A DNA stretch of 64,000 nucleotides from Corynespora cassiicola (lineage: Eukaryota > Ascomycota > Dothideomycetes > Pleosporales > Corynesporascaceae): assembly GCA_022059125.1 (NCBI GenBank), contig JAEUWY010000005.1, positions 558,001 to 622,000 of the forward strand, given 5' to 3'. The position numbers and the translations under genes were made by a program. The notes under the pieces are model-generated. The model was not told the DNA's origin, searched no databases, and saw only the letters and a list, made by a program, of their open reading frames with translations. Below are positions 32,407 through 46,337 of the stretch, piece after piece. How positions within the stretch are numbered: position 1 is the first letter of the stretch; each line of letters opens with the position of its first letter.

Positions 32407-35089
32407 TATGGCGAGGTGGGTTTCTACCTGGAAAGGATGTGTTAGCACGGGTGGTGAATCATGAGACGAGCCTGGAGATCTGTGACAATCCTCACCTTGA
32501 GTGGTTGGACCAGCGAGTGACAATGCGGGTTGATATGCGGGATGGGCAGTCTGTTGAGGACCCTATGGTTAATATATATGAGTTGGACCCTTTGATGTGT
32601 GAATGGGATGAGAGCGGATAGGTAAGGGATTATATTGCCGATCAATATTCAGAAGATTCAAGAAAACTGGAAAGCCTCAAGCAATTAGTAGCCTGGCGGC
32701 CCAATTTTCTGTTTGCTGTTTCATGTTTTCGATCAGGCAAGCCGTTACCATTAGACCAACCAGCAGCGAAGTTGCCCCAGCTCGCACCAGAGTGCGGCCA
32801 TGACGGGAGGCAAAGTCACCGTGAGTGGCTCCACATGGTTGTCTGGGAGATCCGTGTGCAGTGGCGCCTGGTCGGTGCTATTTTTGTAAACTATGACGAA
32901 GCCATTCGGTCCTCGTGCCGGCTGGGCACTTCATCTGTGTGGTCAGTGAATGATAGCAATATTTTTGTTCGAACAAGTGTGGTCTGAAAAGTTTCATTGC
33001 GACAGACATCCAGCACAACACGAAAAAGAGCGCATTGAAGAATTCGATGAATCGGCAACTAGTCCAAAAAAGACAGCAAGCCTTGGCGTCAACTGCATTA
33101 GCCAACATCATTCAACCTTAGCAAACTGCGATACAGAATTTATCTACGATGTGGATGGTGATTTTATTCCGTCATAAAACGCACTTATTACGATTTAGAT
33201 TCCCCAGGTTCGTGTTTGCAATTTCGCAAGCTATAAAAAAGCACCTCTATGTGCCTGTCGATCGATCGTATTCGCTTTCTTCCACCAGTATAGCTGCAAA
33301 GCTTATACACTCCTTCGCCTGCTTATTACGTGGATTTTATTACGATTTTCCTATCAAATATCATACTAGTCTTTTTCAGTCTTGCAGTTCTTTGCTCACT
33401 TAGCTGTAAATGCATTTCAACCTTAAGGCGCAGCAACATGCACAGCCAATACTCATTATATCGTTTAGTCCTGGCTCAGCAAGTTTGGGGGAAATAGACT
33501 CCTCAAGAACTTGAAATTTCACATTGACAAGTAATCACCCCACATATCCGGTGCCACTTGGCATTTAAAAGTTAGAAAGATAATAGTATGACATGGATGC
33601 ACATTATCTCAGGTGTTCCGAGCCTGTCGCACTATAACAATCATTCAAAGCCCGCAAAAGACTACAAGCAGTAGTAACTTCACGCTATAAAGATAGAAAA
33701 GGTTATATTCGAAGTATACAATACCGCGCGGAAATTTCTGTAGTACCGGGAACGTCTTATTCGCTAATTCTAATATCAGTGGTCCATCCTGATAGCATGA
33801 CTTGTCTTCTATTTGCTCTTTTAATGACACTATTCCATAGATTCGATAGAAGCTTAGTGAAACTCCAGAGATTGCAAACTTCACAACACTTATTTCCTGT
33901 CTTGCTTGTCACTATAGATATACTATAAGAAATATCATATATCTAATTGTATGCGAAGAACCAGGCCATCAAGATTATTCTATAAATTTGAGTGCTTTCC
34001 TAGATAACCTGATTTTGACCGCCAATCGACGTAATATTGACACTTGATTTCGTATGCAGCATAAGCTGGTAAACCCAGAGTTCCTCTAAACAAGCTGCTT
34101 CTCCGTAAACCTGCCGATTACTCGACATAAGACATGCTTAGTCTTCATCTGGCAGATTTCTCCAGGTTCTCAAGCGATAGAGCGGATAGCAGATTTCTAG
34201 TTGAAGAATCTTTGAATATTTATTTTCGGCACTGCTTTTACAACACATAACATTTGAAAAGTCATTACACTTAATACAAAGCTCATCCTTCGTAGCTTTA
34301 AAACTAATATAGTTAAATGTATTGAGCTATCTTCCGTTATAAAGAAGCGCGGGGGATTGAGCTAGCAAGGTTTTAGTGATGATTTTAACTAAATATCATA
34401 CTAGGTAGGTTGTCGGTAAAACTGAGATTAAGGAACCATATTCAGAAATCCCCTAACCCATTTTTAAGCTATAATTAATAGCTGTAGAGAACAGTAAACG
34501 GTGATATACTAGATGTGAGCGTTGCACTAAAAGTATCCAGAGTCACACTTACGCCGCTAGCATTCTTAAGCTAGAATTATATATAGGAACTTTGGACTCA
34601 TAGTGCGTTATGTTCCTCAATGTCAATACTTTATGATTGTTATAGCTAGTAGATCTGTTGGTGTGGACAGCTGTTACCACGAACACCAATACATCTAAAG
34701 CAGCAATACCTTTACATTTCGCGAGGTAATATTAAAAGTTAAAGATCAAGCCGTGATATAGCAGGCATACCATACAGAGTTTTGTTTATCGAATAACCTT
34801 CGACGGGGACATGATGGTCCCGTACCTGATTTGTTTTATGTTACAGCCCTGTAAAAGGTCACGGTAAAAGCTAAATGGTTTTTGTAGGTGCAGATACCCC
34901 TGCATCCAACAATCACATATGTGGAATCGTCCTCACAACATCACTGATTGGAAAAACACATTTCTCCTACATTTCTATAGCAGCGTGTCTCCCAGATGAT
35001 GCAAACAATGGACACGCCATGCTGTCATATACTAACAGAAAACACAGAGCTACTTACACAATCCACCCTAATTCTCGCGGTAGTTTTGA
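32407..35089. other. AT-rich gene-free stretch
   Basis: 2.7 kb between the small Cys-rich gene and the 3' end of vma13. From about 32650 it is AT-rich with stops in all frames. No tRNA, TIRs or transposase motifs were found by eye. Confidence 0.5.
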
Positions 35090-36656
35090 CTATCTCAAAG
35101 GCAAGCTGTTCTTGGGCTCAATGTTGTACCTCAGCCATTCGCCCACTGCCCTCAAGCTCTCCCACCTCACACTTTCATCAGCCTCTTGCATGAGCTCCAT
35201 AACCCTAGCCTTGAGACCAAGCTTCTCGAGCTGCTGGCGCTTCTCTGGCACCTCCTTGACCAAGCTTGCCACATCGTTGCAACCAATGGCCAAAACTTGC
35301 TTGTCATTCTCCCAGCTCTTGGAGAGGATTTCAGCCAGCTTCTTGGGAAGCTCGCCCTTGTTCTCTTCGAGGATCCGACGGGCATTGTCGCGCCAGAAAG
35401 TGGGGTTGCGGTGGGGAGGTGACCAGCGGAGGTGACCTGAGCGTACCTCTGCTGCGTATTCATCAAAAGTAGTCTGAGTCTTGGTATATTCTTCAAGTAG
35501 GTCATTCAAAGACTGGAGATCCTCGAGAGCATCGGGGTCGGTAAGATGGCGCGACTTCAAAGAGTTGAGAAGCGCTGGAAGTCGCGCAAGTGTTGCAGCT
35601 GGCAATAGCGTCTGGCGGTTGGCAGTGAGGAGGTTGAGCAAAGTCGAGAGCAAAAGTCGCGTCGTCTTCTCCTTGGGCGAGACGCGCAAGAGGTGTGTGT
35701 AGAGGATAACAATGTCATGCTCGCTGTTCATGTTAGCCTGGTTCGTATTTAGGAAGGGGCTAAAGCGCTCACTCTTGGAGACCGTCGCCAACAAGCTCGC
35801 CCTCAAAGCTGAGCTGCCATATGACAAGCAAAACATGGTAAAGTAGCTGAAGTCCGACTCCTCCAGAGATGCCTCCGTCGGGCACGCTGCGAACACTGCT
35901 GCCCCCGCTCCAGAGAGTGGAATCCTGGTCCTTGCTGGCGCCCGAGGCTTTGCGCAGGATGTTGAACAAAGGGTCCACCGTCTCCTCTCTCTGCTTCCAA
36001 AATAGGTGTCGCGCTTGCTTGCTGCGAAGTACAGCCGAAAAGCTTTGCACGGCGATGTCCTGCAGACCTGCATCCGTGTTCCCTGTAAGCGTGGAGAGGT
36101 AGCTATAGAGGGGCGGGAGCGCCTCGTCAATCTGGGCCGTGTTCTTGGTGCCGTTCGTAAGTGCAGAAGACAGCAGGTTTGACAGGACAGAAGATGCGAG
36201 CACCGGAGTGGGATCGTCGGCCTGGTTGGGCTTGAGGAGTGGTAGGAAGGGCTTGAAGGGCGAGGGGTGCTTCACAAGCGCCGAGACGAAGCTGGGGACA
36301 TCTGTTCACTCGAGTCAGCCTGATACCTCGCAACTACAGCTGTCGCCCCAAGAATACATGCCCTCAATAATGTCACCAGTCAGGACCAACATGTACTGGA
36401 TGATGTCGGTGCGCTTGCTTGCTGCCTCGAAGATGCTCTGTGTCCCGTTCCCACCCAACAACAAAGACACGAAGCTGTCTGCATCCGCCTCGATCGTCTG
36501 TTTCCGCTGCTCCTTTCGCACCTTATCAATTGACTTGATCTTCTTTAGGTCGGCATCCGTGATGGTCTTCGCCCGCTGCGCACCCTCCCATGATATTGGT
36601 CGGGCGCGGAGGTTGTTTTGGAGCATGTAAATGTACGACGGCGGATCTAGCGACAT
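35090..36656 (-). CDS. vma13: V-type H+-ATPase subunit H (Vma13)
   Basis: Three exons (36362-36656, 35773-36301, 35090-35723) encode 485 residues. The N-terminal armadillo-like domain begins MSLDPPSYIYMLQNNLRARP. The junction GDIIE/DVPSFVSAL requires an intron 36302-36361 with donor GC (GCATGT) and a normal CAG acceptor, a non-canonical GC-AG intron; no GT donor preserves the frame. The second intron (35724-35772) is canonical GTGAGC...ACAG. The C-terminal domain shows FDEYAAEVRSGHLRWSP, HRNPTFWRDN and NDVASLVKEVPE, hallmark motifs of subunit H. Role: links the cytosolic V1 motor to the membrane Vo sector, activates ATP-driven proton pumping and inhibits free V1. It acts at the vacuole/endomembranes. 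Length matches yeast Vma13. Confidence 0.94.
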
Positions 36657-37103
36657 GGTGGGCAGCTCTGCACGCGGCGCAGATTGAGAGGCTGAGCTGA
36701 GGGGTTTGGGTGTCGACAGAGGGCGGTGTTGGAGCTCTGCCGTGATGCGTCTGCGGGCTATCAAGGTCCACCGAGCTGCACTCCGTCATCTGCTTGAAGC
36801 TTGGACCACCTGAGCCCTGCACATGCCCCGGGGGATACAGCTGTCCACTTTACCAGGCTAAACCGAACGCAAGAGGAGGAGGAGGAACTGGATATTTGAT
36901 CTTGAGTAAAAGTAGACAAGCCAGCCAATAAAAGCCCGTTTCCTCCACGTCAATGGTCGGGGCTCTGGAGAAGACCATGACCGCATTTGGAATAGCGTGT
37001 CTCCGACTTTTGATATCTTGGCGTTCACCTTTCAGAAATTCCGACAAACAACAACCGACATCCAACCATCCCTCACAACCGCTCGGTGTCGTATTCCAAA
37101 AAT
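36657..37103. promoter_or_regulatory. divergent vma13-dis3 promoter
   Basis: 447 bp between the two start codons. No coding frame continues either conserved protein. It is the likely shared regulatory region of two housekeeping genes; no specific motif is claimed. Confidence 0.65.
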
Positions 37104-40100
37104 ATGGAGTACTTTAGTCTGAAGCGATCAAATGCCGCAGATGGCGGCCAGCCCAACCTCTCTAGCAAGGTCTATGTGCGCTCAACAAAGAGTGGCAAGG
37201 TGCAGAAGATCGTGAGGGAGCTGTACCTACGACAAGACATTCCTTGCTCGTCGAATCTCTGCCAGAAATGCTTCGAGATTGCGCCGACTGATTATTCCAA
37301 GAAAGGTTTGACATTCTAGATCGCACGTGATAATGCGAGGCTAACAGAGACAGTTGCGCCATTCGTACTCTCCGACACCCCGGCTGGATCGAAGAAATTC
37401 CCAAACGGGCAGTACCTCGTACCTGATACGAATGCCTTCTTGACGGGAATGGACTTGTTCGAGTCAGAAACCGCATTTCACGATGTCATTGTCCTACAGA
37501 CAGTTTTGGAAGAGGTCAAAAATCGGTCACTACCTCTCTACCATCGTTTGATTGCTTTGACCAAAAATGAGGGAAAGCGTTTCTACGTTTTCTTCAATGA
37601 ATTTCGCCAGGAAACTCACATTCCTCGAGATGCAGGCGAGACCATCAATGACCGAAATGATAGGGCTGTGCGAAAAGCAGTGCAGTGGTATAACGAGCAC
37701 ATCACAGAGGCAGTCGCAGCCCGTAGCAAAAAGCAGAAGCGTGTACCCTCAGTAGTCATGATTACTGACGACAGGGATAACTTGCGCAAAGCTAAAGCTG
37801 ATTCCATCCCTGGTCTAACGTGTAAGTGACCTTGGCCAATCTCGGGGCATGAATCTAACTGGAAACAGTGTCTGACTTCGTTTCTGGGCTCGAAAATGCA
37901 GACGAGCTGCTGGATATGATCAGTACTGCTCAGGAGCAACGAGAAGTCAGGTCCAAGAAGGCAGAGGTCTTCTACTCCGAGCACATTAGCGTGTCAAAAA
38001 TGATGACGGGTGTCAAAGCTGGCACGCTCCATCAGGGCATCTTCAATGTGTCACCATACAACTACTTGGAAGGATCGGTCCATGTTCCGGCTTTCGACAA
38101 GTCCCTTCTAATTCTTGGCCGTGAGAACAGCAATCGCGCCGTTTCGGGAGATGTTGTGGTCGTTGAGATTTTGCCACAGGATCAGTGGAAGGCTCCATCA
38201 ACTAAGATTATCGAGGAGGAAACTTTGAACAAGAACGATAACCCAGAGGCAGAAGATGGTGAAAACGTTATTTCCGAGAGGGAGCGACGAGCCCTGCAAG
38301 AGGAGGTCAAGCGCGTTCATGGCCAGAGTGGCGAAGGTAAGCCACAGCCCACTGCCCGGGTGGTTGGCATCGTCAAACGGAACTGGAGACAGTATGTTGG
38401 ACACATCGACCGAGACTCTGTCCGATCAGCATCCAAGTCGAGCCGACAGCAGCAGACAGTATTCCTTGTTCCCATGGATAAGCGGGTCCCCAAGATCAGG
38501 ATACGTACACGCCAGGCTGGCGAGTTGCTTGGACAGCGTGTTCTCGCAACTATTGATTCGTGGGAGCGTGATTCACGGTATCCAGTTGGCCACTTTGTCC
38601 GTTCTCTTGGTGAGCTTGAGTCCAAGGGCGCGGAAACCGAGGCTCTTCTTCTAGAGTGGGACGTCCAGTACAAGCCTTTCCCGAAGACTGTCTTGGACTG
38701 CCTTCCGGCTGAAGGGCATGACTGGAAAGTCCCAGCCAGTCTGGATGACCCAGGATGGAAAGGACGCAAGGATCTTCGAGATCTCTTGGTCTGCAGTATC
38801 GATCCTCCTGGATGTGTGGATATTGACGATGCGCTTCACGCTCGTAAACTTCCTAACGGCAATTACGAGGTGGGTGTTCACATTGCCGACGTCTCACACT
38901 TTGTCAAGCCCAACAATGCCATGGACAAGGAAGCCAGCCAGAGAGGAACCACAGTCTATCTCGTCGATAAGCGTATAGACATGTTGCCCATGCTTCTTGG
39001 AACCGATCTCTGCTCCCTCAAACCATACGTGGAGAGGTATGCCTTCTCAGTCCTTTGGGAGGTCACAGAAGACGCCGACATTGTCTCATCACACTTCACC
39101 AAGTCTGTTATCCGCTCGAGGGAAGCCTTCAGTTACGAGCAAGCACAGATTCGGATTGATGATGCGTCACAGCAAGATGAGCTCACTCAAGGAATGCGCA
39201 CGCTCCTAATGCTATCCAAGAAATTGAAACAGAAGCGTTATGACGCGGGCGCCCTCAACCTTGCTTCCCCAGAGGTCAAGGTGCAGACGGAGTCGGAGAC
39301 TTCCGATCCAGTCGATGTTCAGACGAAGAAGCTCCTCGACACCAACTCCCTTGTCGAAGAGTTCATGTTGCTCGCCAACATCAGTGTCGCCGCAAAGAAC
39401 TATGAAGCCTTTCCTCAGACAGCACTGCTCCGTCGCCACGCGGCGCCGCCCAAGACCAACTTTGAAGAACTTGCCAACCAACTCAAGGTCAAGAAGGGCC
39501 TTGAGCTCCGTTCTGATAGCTCCAAGGCGCTCGCCGACTCCCTCGACACTTGCACGGATTCTAGCGAGCCCTTCTTCAACACGCTCGTAAGAATCATGGC
39601 CACCCGATGCATGATGTCCGCAGAGTATTTCTGCGCTGGAACTCAGGCATACCCAGAGTTTAGGCATTACGGTCTGGCCAGCGAAATCTACACGCATTTC
39701 ACCTCTCCCATCCGTCGTTATGCCGATCTCGAGGCCCATCGTCAGCTTGCAGCTGCCATTGAATATGAGCCACTGGATGCCAGTCTTCAGTCCAAGTCCA
39801 AACTCGAGGGTGTCTGCAAGAACATCAACGTCCGACACCGCAACGCTCAGATGGCAGGCCGTGCCTCGATCGAGTACTATGTCGGACAGGCGCTCAAGGG
39901 CAAGGATATCAACGAGGAGGGCTTCATCATGAAGATTTTCTCAAACGGCTTCGTCGTCTTTGTGCCTCGATTCGGCATCGAGAGTCTGATCAGATTGAGG
40001 GACCTCGCGACCCCCGAGCCAGAGGCAGATTTCGACGCCGAAAACTACGTCCTTAGCGTCAAGGGAGAGGTGCAGAGGAAAGTGGAGCTGTTCGAAAAGG

Positions 40101-40171
40101 TCACGGTCCGGATTACCGATGAGGTCGAGGAGAGCACAGGCAAGAGGAAGGTCAAACTGAGTCTGGTCTAA
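37104..40171 (+). CDS. dis3: Dis3/Rrp44, catalytic subunit of the RNA exosome
   Basis: Three exons (37104-37305, 37354-37821, 37869-40171) encode 990 residues. Introns of 48 and 47 nt (GTTTGA...ACAG; GTAAGT...ACAG) keep frame, joining SKK/VAPFV and PGLT/LSDFV. The N-terminal Cys-rich CR3-type segment ([11 protein letters not shown]) is followed by the PIN endonuclease domain (LVPDTNAFL with Asp about 92; ITDDRDN). Two cold-shock-like domains precede the RNB domain, with [18 protein letters not shown] (metal-binding Asp about 535, 541, 543, 544) and [14 protein letters not shown]-terminal S1 domain ([13 protein letters not shown]) completes it. Role: 3'-5' exoribonuclease and endonuclease for RNA processing and decay in nucleus and cytoplasm. 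The [12 protein letters not shown] is the first true ATG of the frame. Full length. Confidence 0.97.
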
Positions 40172-43100
40172 GGGGAGAACAGTCACGCGGACGATGACTG
40201 GCGCAGATCTGAAGAGTTGATTATTTTTCCTTCTTCCCATCTGCATATATGCAAGGCGAGATGGGCCGCATATCAAAAGCAAAAATCGAAAACAAGAGTA
40301 GTAGCAATGGCAATCTGCATGAACCCTCATCCATCCAAACCTCTCTACTGCTCAGCCCCTCTCACCCCCAGGTGCTCACGCATGCTGCTCACGTTCCTTG
40401 TACCCACCAACTTGCAAGGAACGAGAAGCAAAGAAGAAGGAAAAAAGGACATCATCCTGTCCTGCACCTCGGAATTGATTCCTCAGCCACTCCCAGGTCT
40501 TCCCCTCCTCGTCTCTCCGCATTGCCCCACACCCCAACCCGAGAGTCCCAGTCCAATCCTTCAGAGTCAGTGTCGCACATTCCCACTCCCGTCTAATGCA
40601 GCCCCCCTTCCCCATCACCACTGCCATTGCTTCTGCAACACACCGACTTCAACACCCCTCCCGTCCCGTCCCTCTCTCCTTCCTTCTCTCCAGAAAAACT
40701 CCCCGTTTCGGCGGCTCCCGATCCCGACCCGAGGTCATGAACGCATGAACTTACCTAGCCTCTCCCCTCCTCCACACCCTAGGCACGTGCAGCCATGATC
40801 CCGCACAGCCAAGACGGCGGCTACGGTTACGGCTACGGCTAGAGTTACTTCCTTCTCCCGGCCCACCGTCTAGCAGCAAAGAAGCACAAGCAGAAACAGC
40901 AACGGAAAGACAGACGGACGGACGGACGGGGGTGAGGCGGCGAGGCCCGCGCCCGAAAGCCGAGTAAATCCCCGAACGTGGTGGAGAGACATGATGAAAC
41001 AAGGCCATCGCGAGGCAGCAGCAGAGACACGGCGCGCGCGTGTGGCGGGCGTCCGACTTAATGCAGGGCGAGGGGGGGAAGGGGGCTAGCGTCGTGCTTC
41101 TCGCTCTGCTAGCCCTGGTGGGGTGGTACCATGGCGTACGCCCTACTCAGTAGTAAGTGTGCTCTGCACTGCCATGTCTTGCCTTGCCTTGCCTTGCCTT
41201 GCTATTTGATGTGCGCCGCAGCGTCTGGAGATGGTCGGTAAGTGAGATGCGAGTGCGAGACACTGCGAGCAGCAGCAGCAGCAGGGAGGGGGAGAAGGAT
41301 TGTGCAGTATGCATGCAGGTGTGGGCGTCTGGATAGGTGTGTTGGGGGAGTAGAGTGGAGATGGGATAGGGCAGGATGCGTGGTCGTCCATGGATGATCG
41401 CGCAGGTGATGTGCTCTCAACGGTGAGGGTAGGAGGGAGTTGCAGGAAAGATTTTCGGGGGGGGGGGCTGGGTTTTTTTTCCTCATTCTCGATGCATCTC
41501 CCGTTGTCTGGGGAAGGAAATATTGGAGTGGTGGTGGAAAAGGAATTTGGAGGAGAGCGGGAACGCGGTGTGATTCCTTTTCTCCTTTGCTTTCTCTTTC
41601 GTGTCGTCGCCGCCGCCCGAGCAAAAGAGAAGATACATGGAATTATCGGTTCTCCATGGAAGCCAAAAAAGCAACATTCTTCCGTGTCCAACCATGCCCA
41701 CTGACCAACTTGCTCCACTCTCCAAAAAGCATGTGCCACCCAAGAGATACGATATCGTCATGTAGCACCAAGAAGCGCCACCCGAAATGATGCCGTCTCA
41801 CTTGATCTTGCCAGATGTGAGCCATTTTGTTGGATCGCAGGGTCAAGTATTGGCCTCGGCCTTATGCCGTGTTCCTGAGTCGCAAGGCACATACAGATAC
41901 CAGCATCCAGGGACTGAGGTGGGACCCCTCTCGTGGCGAAACGATGTTCACCTGCGGCGCGCCATTTCCCACTCTCGGAAGAAGAAAAGAAGAGCTGGAG
42001 AGGGGGAGGTCCAGCGTGTGTGGGCTTCGTTGCTGCACTGTCCGGCGGTTCCCGTCGCGGACATGAATCATCTCCCTCACCGGACGCTCGAGATGGCGAG
42101 AAGTGAGTGGTTCAGTGGGGACGGCGATGCACTCCGCTCGGAGAATTATCAGGCCATGCATGCGTGCGTGCGCGAACGGCTTCAGAACCGTTGAGGCAAA
42201 TACACTTCTCATGACGTAGAGACGCATGTCTCGATCGCAACGTCGCTCTGGTGCTTTGCAGCAGCGTCTCCTCCCAAAGGCGTTGACACGCGGTGCATCA
42301 TACGTCCGCTCGTGGGAATACCGCTCGACTGCCTGCGCTACAGCGGGGAACCTTTCGATTACGCTGGCAAAGTCAGATAAGAGCGACGCTCATGTCTCGG
42401 CTCATTGCAGTATTCCGCACTGTGAACTCCTGTATACTTACCATTGTGCAGGAACCTTTCAGGAACGGCTTCAGGGCTGAGACCTCACCCATCAGTGGCA
42501 ATGCGCAACGGACTCCGCCCTCGAACATTCTGCCTCGCATGGATGGCTTGGACGATCCTCTCCATCCAGTCTTCGTTCACTTGGCCGCCTGGGCTGCATC
42601 TCAATTGCGAAATCAAATTCCCTCCCGCAACGAAGGTTCAACCTTCTTTTCGCAAACCTTCTCCACGAATACGCAAACCTTCGCAAAGGGGTGGCGACCC
42701 AGGAGGGCGGCAAGAGAACGAGCGGCGATGGCAAGGCCAGCCAGGCCAACTTTCTAAGACTGGCTCTTGTGACAGATGCTGCAGTCTGACGATCGCAGAA
42801 CCCGCGTTCGTGCAGTAGCTAGCGCTGGCAAGCTGCGTGCCTAGTGCCAGGAGGACACCTGTCGGAGTATCTCCGATGGCCACTCAAGAACAAGGACCGG
42901 GACGTTTACAACCACGAGGGAAATTTTAATAAAGTTTCAGCAGAGATCTAGACCAGGGTTGTAGTCTCGATTAGGAGTGAGACATTATGACACGAGCAAT
43001 CATGAGCGCTCAGAATGGAAAACGGGAGATGGGAAGGACAATGGCAGGTCGACGTGGAAGTTTATTTGCTGGATGAAGTTACCGCTGCGATGGGGCCCAA

Positions 43101-46032
43101 AAAGGGATGGAGCTGCCTGTTCTAGAATGATGTCGCTGGCAGTGAGATCTAGGTTGGATGTGAAGAAAACCGATGGATCCGATGATTTGATGATGATGAA
43201 GTGGAGTTTTGGAAGAGAAAGAAACTTGAGCGAATTTGCCCAGAGAGACGATATTAAAAGCGGCCGACAATTTCCCTATCGGCATCATGAGCGCTTATAC
43301 AATGCACAAGAAGCTGCTAAGTCGAGATCTCTGTGTAATTCCGGTTAGAAGGCGCGTAAGATCCGCACAGCGCAGGGCCAGGAGCGTGAACTGTTAGCCG
43401 AAATGCACTCTGCATTTTACCTTGCTGCATCTTAGTAGGAGTGTAATATAGCTGCAATATTCATCTACGGCATATTTCGGCCGATAGAAGCCGAGAGCAA
43501 GTTTAACGTTCAAACCGGATTGCCGGATTCGAGGGGGGTAATATATTGGCTGCGGGTCAGAGGCATACACAGATATGTGCCTCTGTATATTGAACTCATC
43601 CCGCACTGCGCATATTCAGGGAGGGATGCAGCGTGGGGGTGGGAGTTCCAGAACTGCAAAAAAAAAAAAAAAACCGAGCGTGTCGAGGAATGGGAGAGGA
43701 ATGTGGGATTTTTCCGGGGAGAAGGATAGTAGAACGAAATGAAGCAGGGCAGTCAGCCGAGAAGAATGTTGGAAGTTGACGACCGGAGCTTCACCGTCCC
43801 GGCAGGCGTCCCGTGGTTGCTTCAGGGGCACCAACTTGGAGACTTCACCGTTCACGCAGGTTCCGCAGGCTGCCGGTCTTACTCATACCAGCGCTGCTCT
43901 ATCAGTTCCATGGAGGTGATCAAGTCATGAGAAGGCGTGGTGACCGATGGCGGTATGCTAGGAATTTGGCACGCCAAAACGGAGACATATGGTGTTTCCC
44001 ACGAGCGCGTTTGGCGGTTTCATCGAGCCCGCTGTCGGGAATGCGAAGCACTATGATCCAGGATCTTGTTTTAATCGGAGCGGACGATATTAAGGCGGGT
44101 TGTAGCCGTGATAGGGTGGAGCAAGATGAAGATATCTCCGACGCGATAGCAATTCCCTATCGGAACGGGCGGTTGGACCAAGAATTGGAGGTGGTCAGCA
44201 GGTACCGCCGGAGACAAAAGCAGCTTCACCAAGGCTGGGGTCGTGACGACAGCTACGGCAAATATATCATGGATGCGTAGGCCCTGGTGTGCTGTAAAAT
44301 GCGCACCCCCTGGGATCGGTTGATGGCGGAGGTGTTGGCCGAGGGCCAGGTCGCAAGGCTCATTTTCAGGTTTCCCCCCTGAGAGCTGAATTATCACGAT
44401 TTCGTTCAGTGGAGCAGTCTCGAGTTCCTGAGAGTTTCAAATGGAGATGTGCGTGTCGGCGGGCTGATTGGCCGGCCAAGCAGATTGATCGATGCAAGCT
44501 GTTCCCTCACCTTCTGCTTTGGACCAAGCGACGACCGCGCTGATCTGGAGAAGGGTAAAGTTTAAGCTGGGTGTTCCCCAGAATGCGACCAAAAAGCAAC
44601 AGCTGCACCCAAAAATACGAGAAAAGCAAGAGACAATCGAGCTCGCACATGAATCATGGGACACAGTCGCAGGTCGGCGCCTCAAAGATGAGGAGCAGGC
44701 CGAGCGGCAGGGATAGGCGTTTTGTGGCGTTTGACGATCAGAGACCACGTGCAGTACAGCATTTTAGCCGTGACAGCAAACCTGGGCGCGACTCCACACT
44801 TTCAGGAACCGTCGTGCACGGCTGCTGCGGCAAAAGAGTGCTTTGCGCAAGAGACCACGTCCGGCATGTCCCTGGCAAGGCTCCTACACCGTCTTTGCTC
44901 AACGCCTCGCATGCCTTTTTGCTTTGTCCCTCTCTGGACTCCAGCAGTTCGCAAGGAGCGAGTCAAGGGGCTCCGCGGAACGACGATCGGAATTCGTCCA
45001 GTGTATTTGTGGCTTTGGATCTCTCCCAGAGATGTGCGAGTTTCACTGCCAGCCTCGGCTTCGCCGCTAGCTTGTCTTCATTTCGCTACCGGACGGTTAG
45101 GAAGATCATGAAAAGTCGTCAGAGTCTGCCAGCTGTGCCATGACGTGATTACTGATAAGCCGACTTGTGAAGGGTCGAGGAGTGTTTGAAAAGGGCTATC
45201 GATTTCCCTGAGAGGGGGGCATAGTGTCGGGGCGATGTGCAGGAACGGTAGGGTACGGGTAGGGTAGCGGTATGATGATGCGCAGACGCCAGGCATGGCC
45301 ATGATTGCGAGCCCCAGGCACGAGTCGTCACGATAGACAGATAGGCAAAAGCATCTAGCGAAGGCGCGAGGGCGAGGGCGCGAGAAGCGCTTCGGAAGAT
45401 TTCTAATAGTGCATCACCGCATTGGGGCGACCCACGCTACAGAAGCTAAAGGACGGCTAGTCAAACGCGGGAAGGAAAAGACGAGCGACAGAACAGCCGT
45501 TGGCCTAGCTGCAGGCTGGATGGCGATGCAGTGACAGCGATGATCGGTGGTGCAGGCATGCCGTCGTCATCAAGAGAGCTCTCGTTTCATCTAGGCCTCT
45601 GTAGCCGGGAGGGCTCGCAGGTGGCTAAGGCCACCCAAGATTCTGGAAGGAAGTCAGCACTTGTTGACATGGCACGGCGTGGGCCAAACGACGGCTTGCT
45701 GGCTGGAACCCGTGGGTGCTTTTTTGGGGCCAGCAACAGGTGTCCTGCATAAGGGAGATGCAGGCAGAGGGTGACAAGGCGAGTGGCCGCCAAAATTTTT
45801 GATCAGATGCCGATTTGAGAGGTTTGCTCCGTCGGGGGCCAAGAGGAGATGGGAGCTATGCGGGACGACGCAGCCTAGAGCCCGCCAGTCAGCGGGCGGC
45901 ATTGGCCAGTGCCACAGAGGGAGCGTTTCCCAGTTGGATGTGGTGTGCTGCTACGTGCGCTCGCACTCGCCTCTTGCTGGCCTGCTGCCGGCCTGCTGCT
46001 GATCCACGGGCTGGACGTCGTGTCAGGGGCAG

Positions 46033-46060
46033 GGCAGGCAGGCAGGCAGGCAGGCAGGCA
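46033..46060. repeat. (GGCA)7 microsatellite
   Basis: Perfect tetranucleotide tandem in the gene-poor region. Confidence 0.9.
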
Positions 46061-46337
46061 GCTGTCCTGGCCCAGGGCTCGAGTCGAAGAAGCAAGGAAA
46101 CTAGCTCGCGGGCGACCATGTTCGGCACGCTTGCACTGCCGGCAGCCGTGTGAGGGCCGTGGAGGGCGAACCGTCGGCATCTAGGTGTGCGAGGCCTCGT
46201 TCTGCAGGCTCAAAGAGGAAGAGGCATGGACGCCTCGGGCTGGTGAAGGCAAAGCGCAGCCAGCGCAGGCCCAAAGCATAAAGCAGAGATGGTGGCGGGG
46301 CTGACAGGTCATGTCGACGCCACCATCCGGCATGTTG

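Noticed and set aside
34200..34900. possible transposon remnant in the AT-rich gap
   Set aside because: No terminal repeats, no transposase motif and no readable frame found; only AT-richness.
39212..39838. 208-codon minus-strand frame
   Set aside because: Antisense of the dis3 RNB/S1 region.
43813..44280. 155-codon plus-strand frame in the gene desert
   Set aside because: No motif, atypical composition and no splice-supported extension; kept only as part of the unexplained 7-kb region.
45975..46065. possible CRISPR-like direct repeats (GGCA tandems)
   Set aside because: Simple microsatellite without spacers; the genome is eukaryotic.
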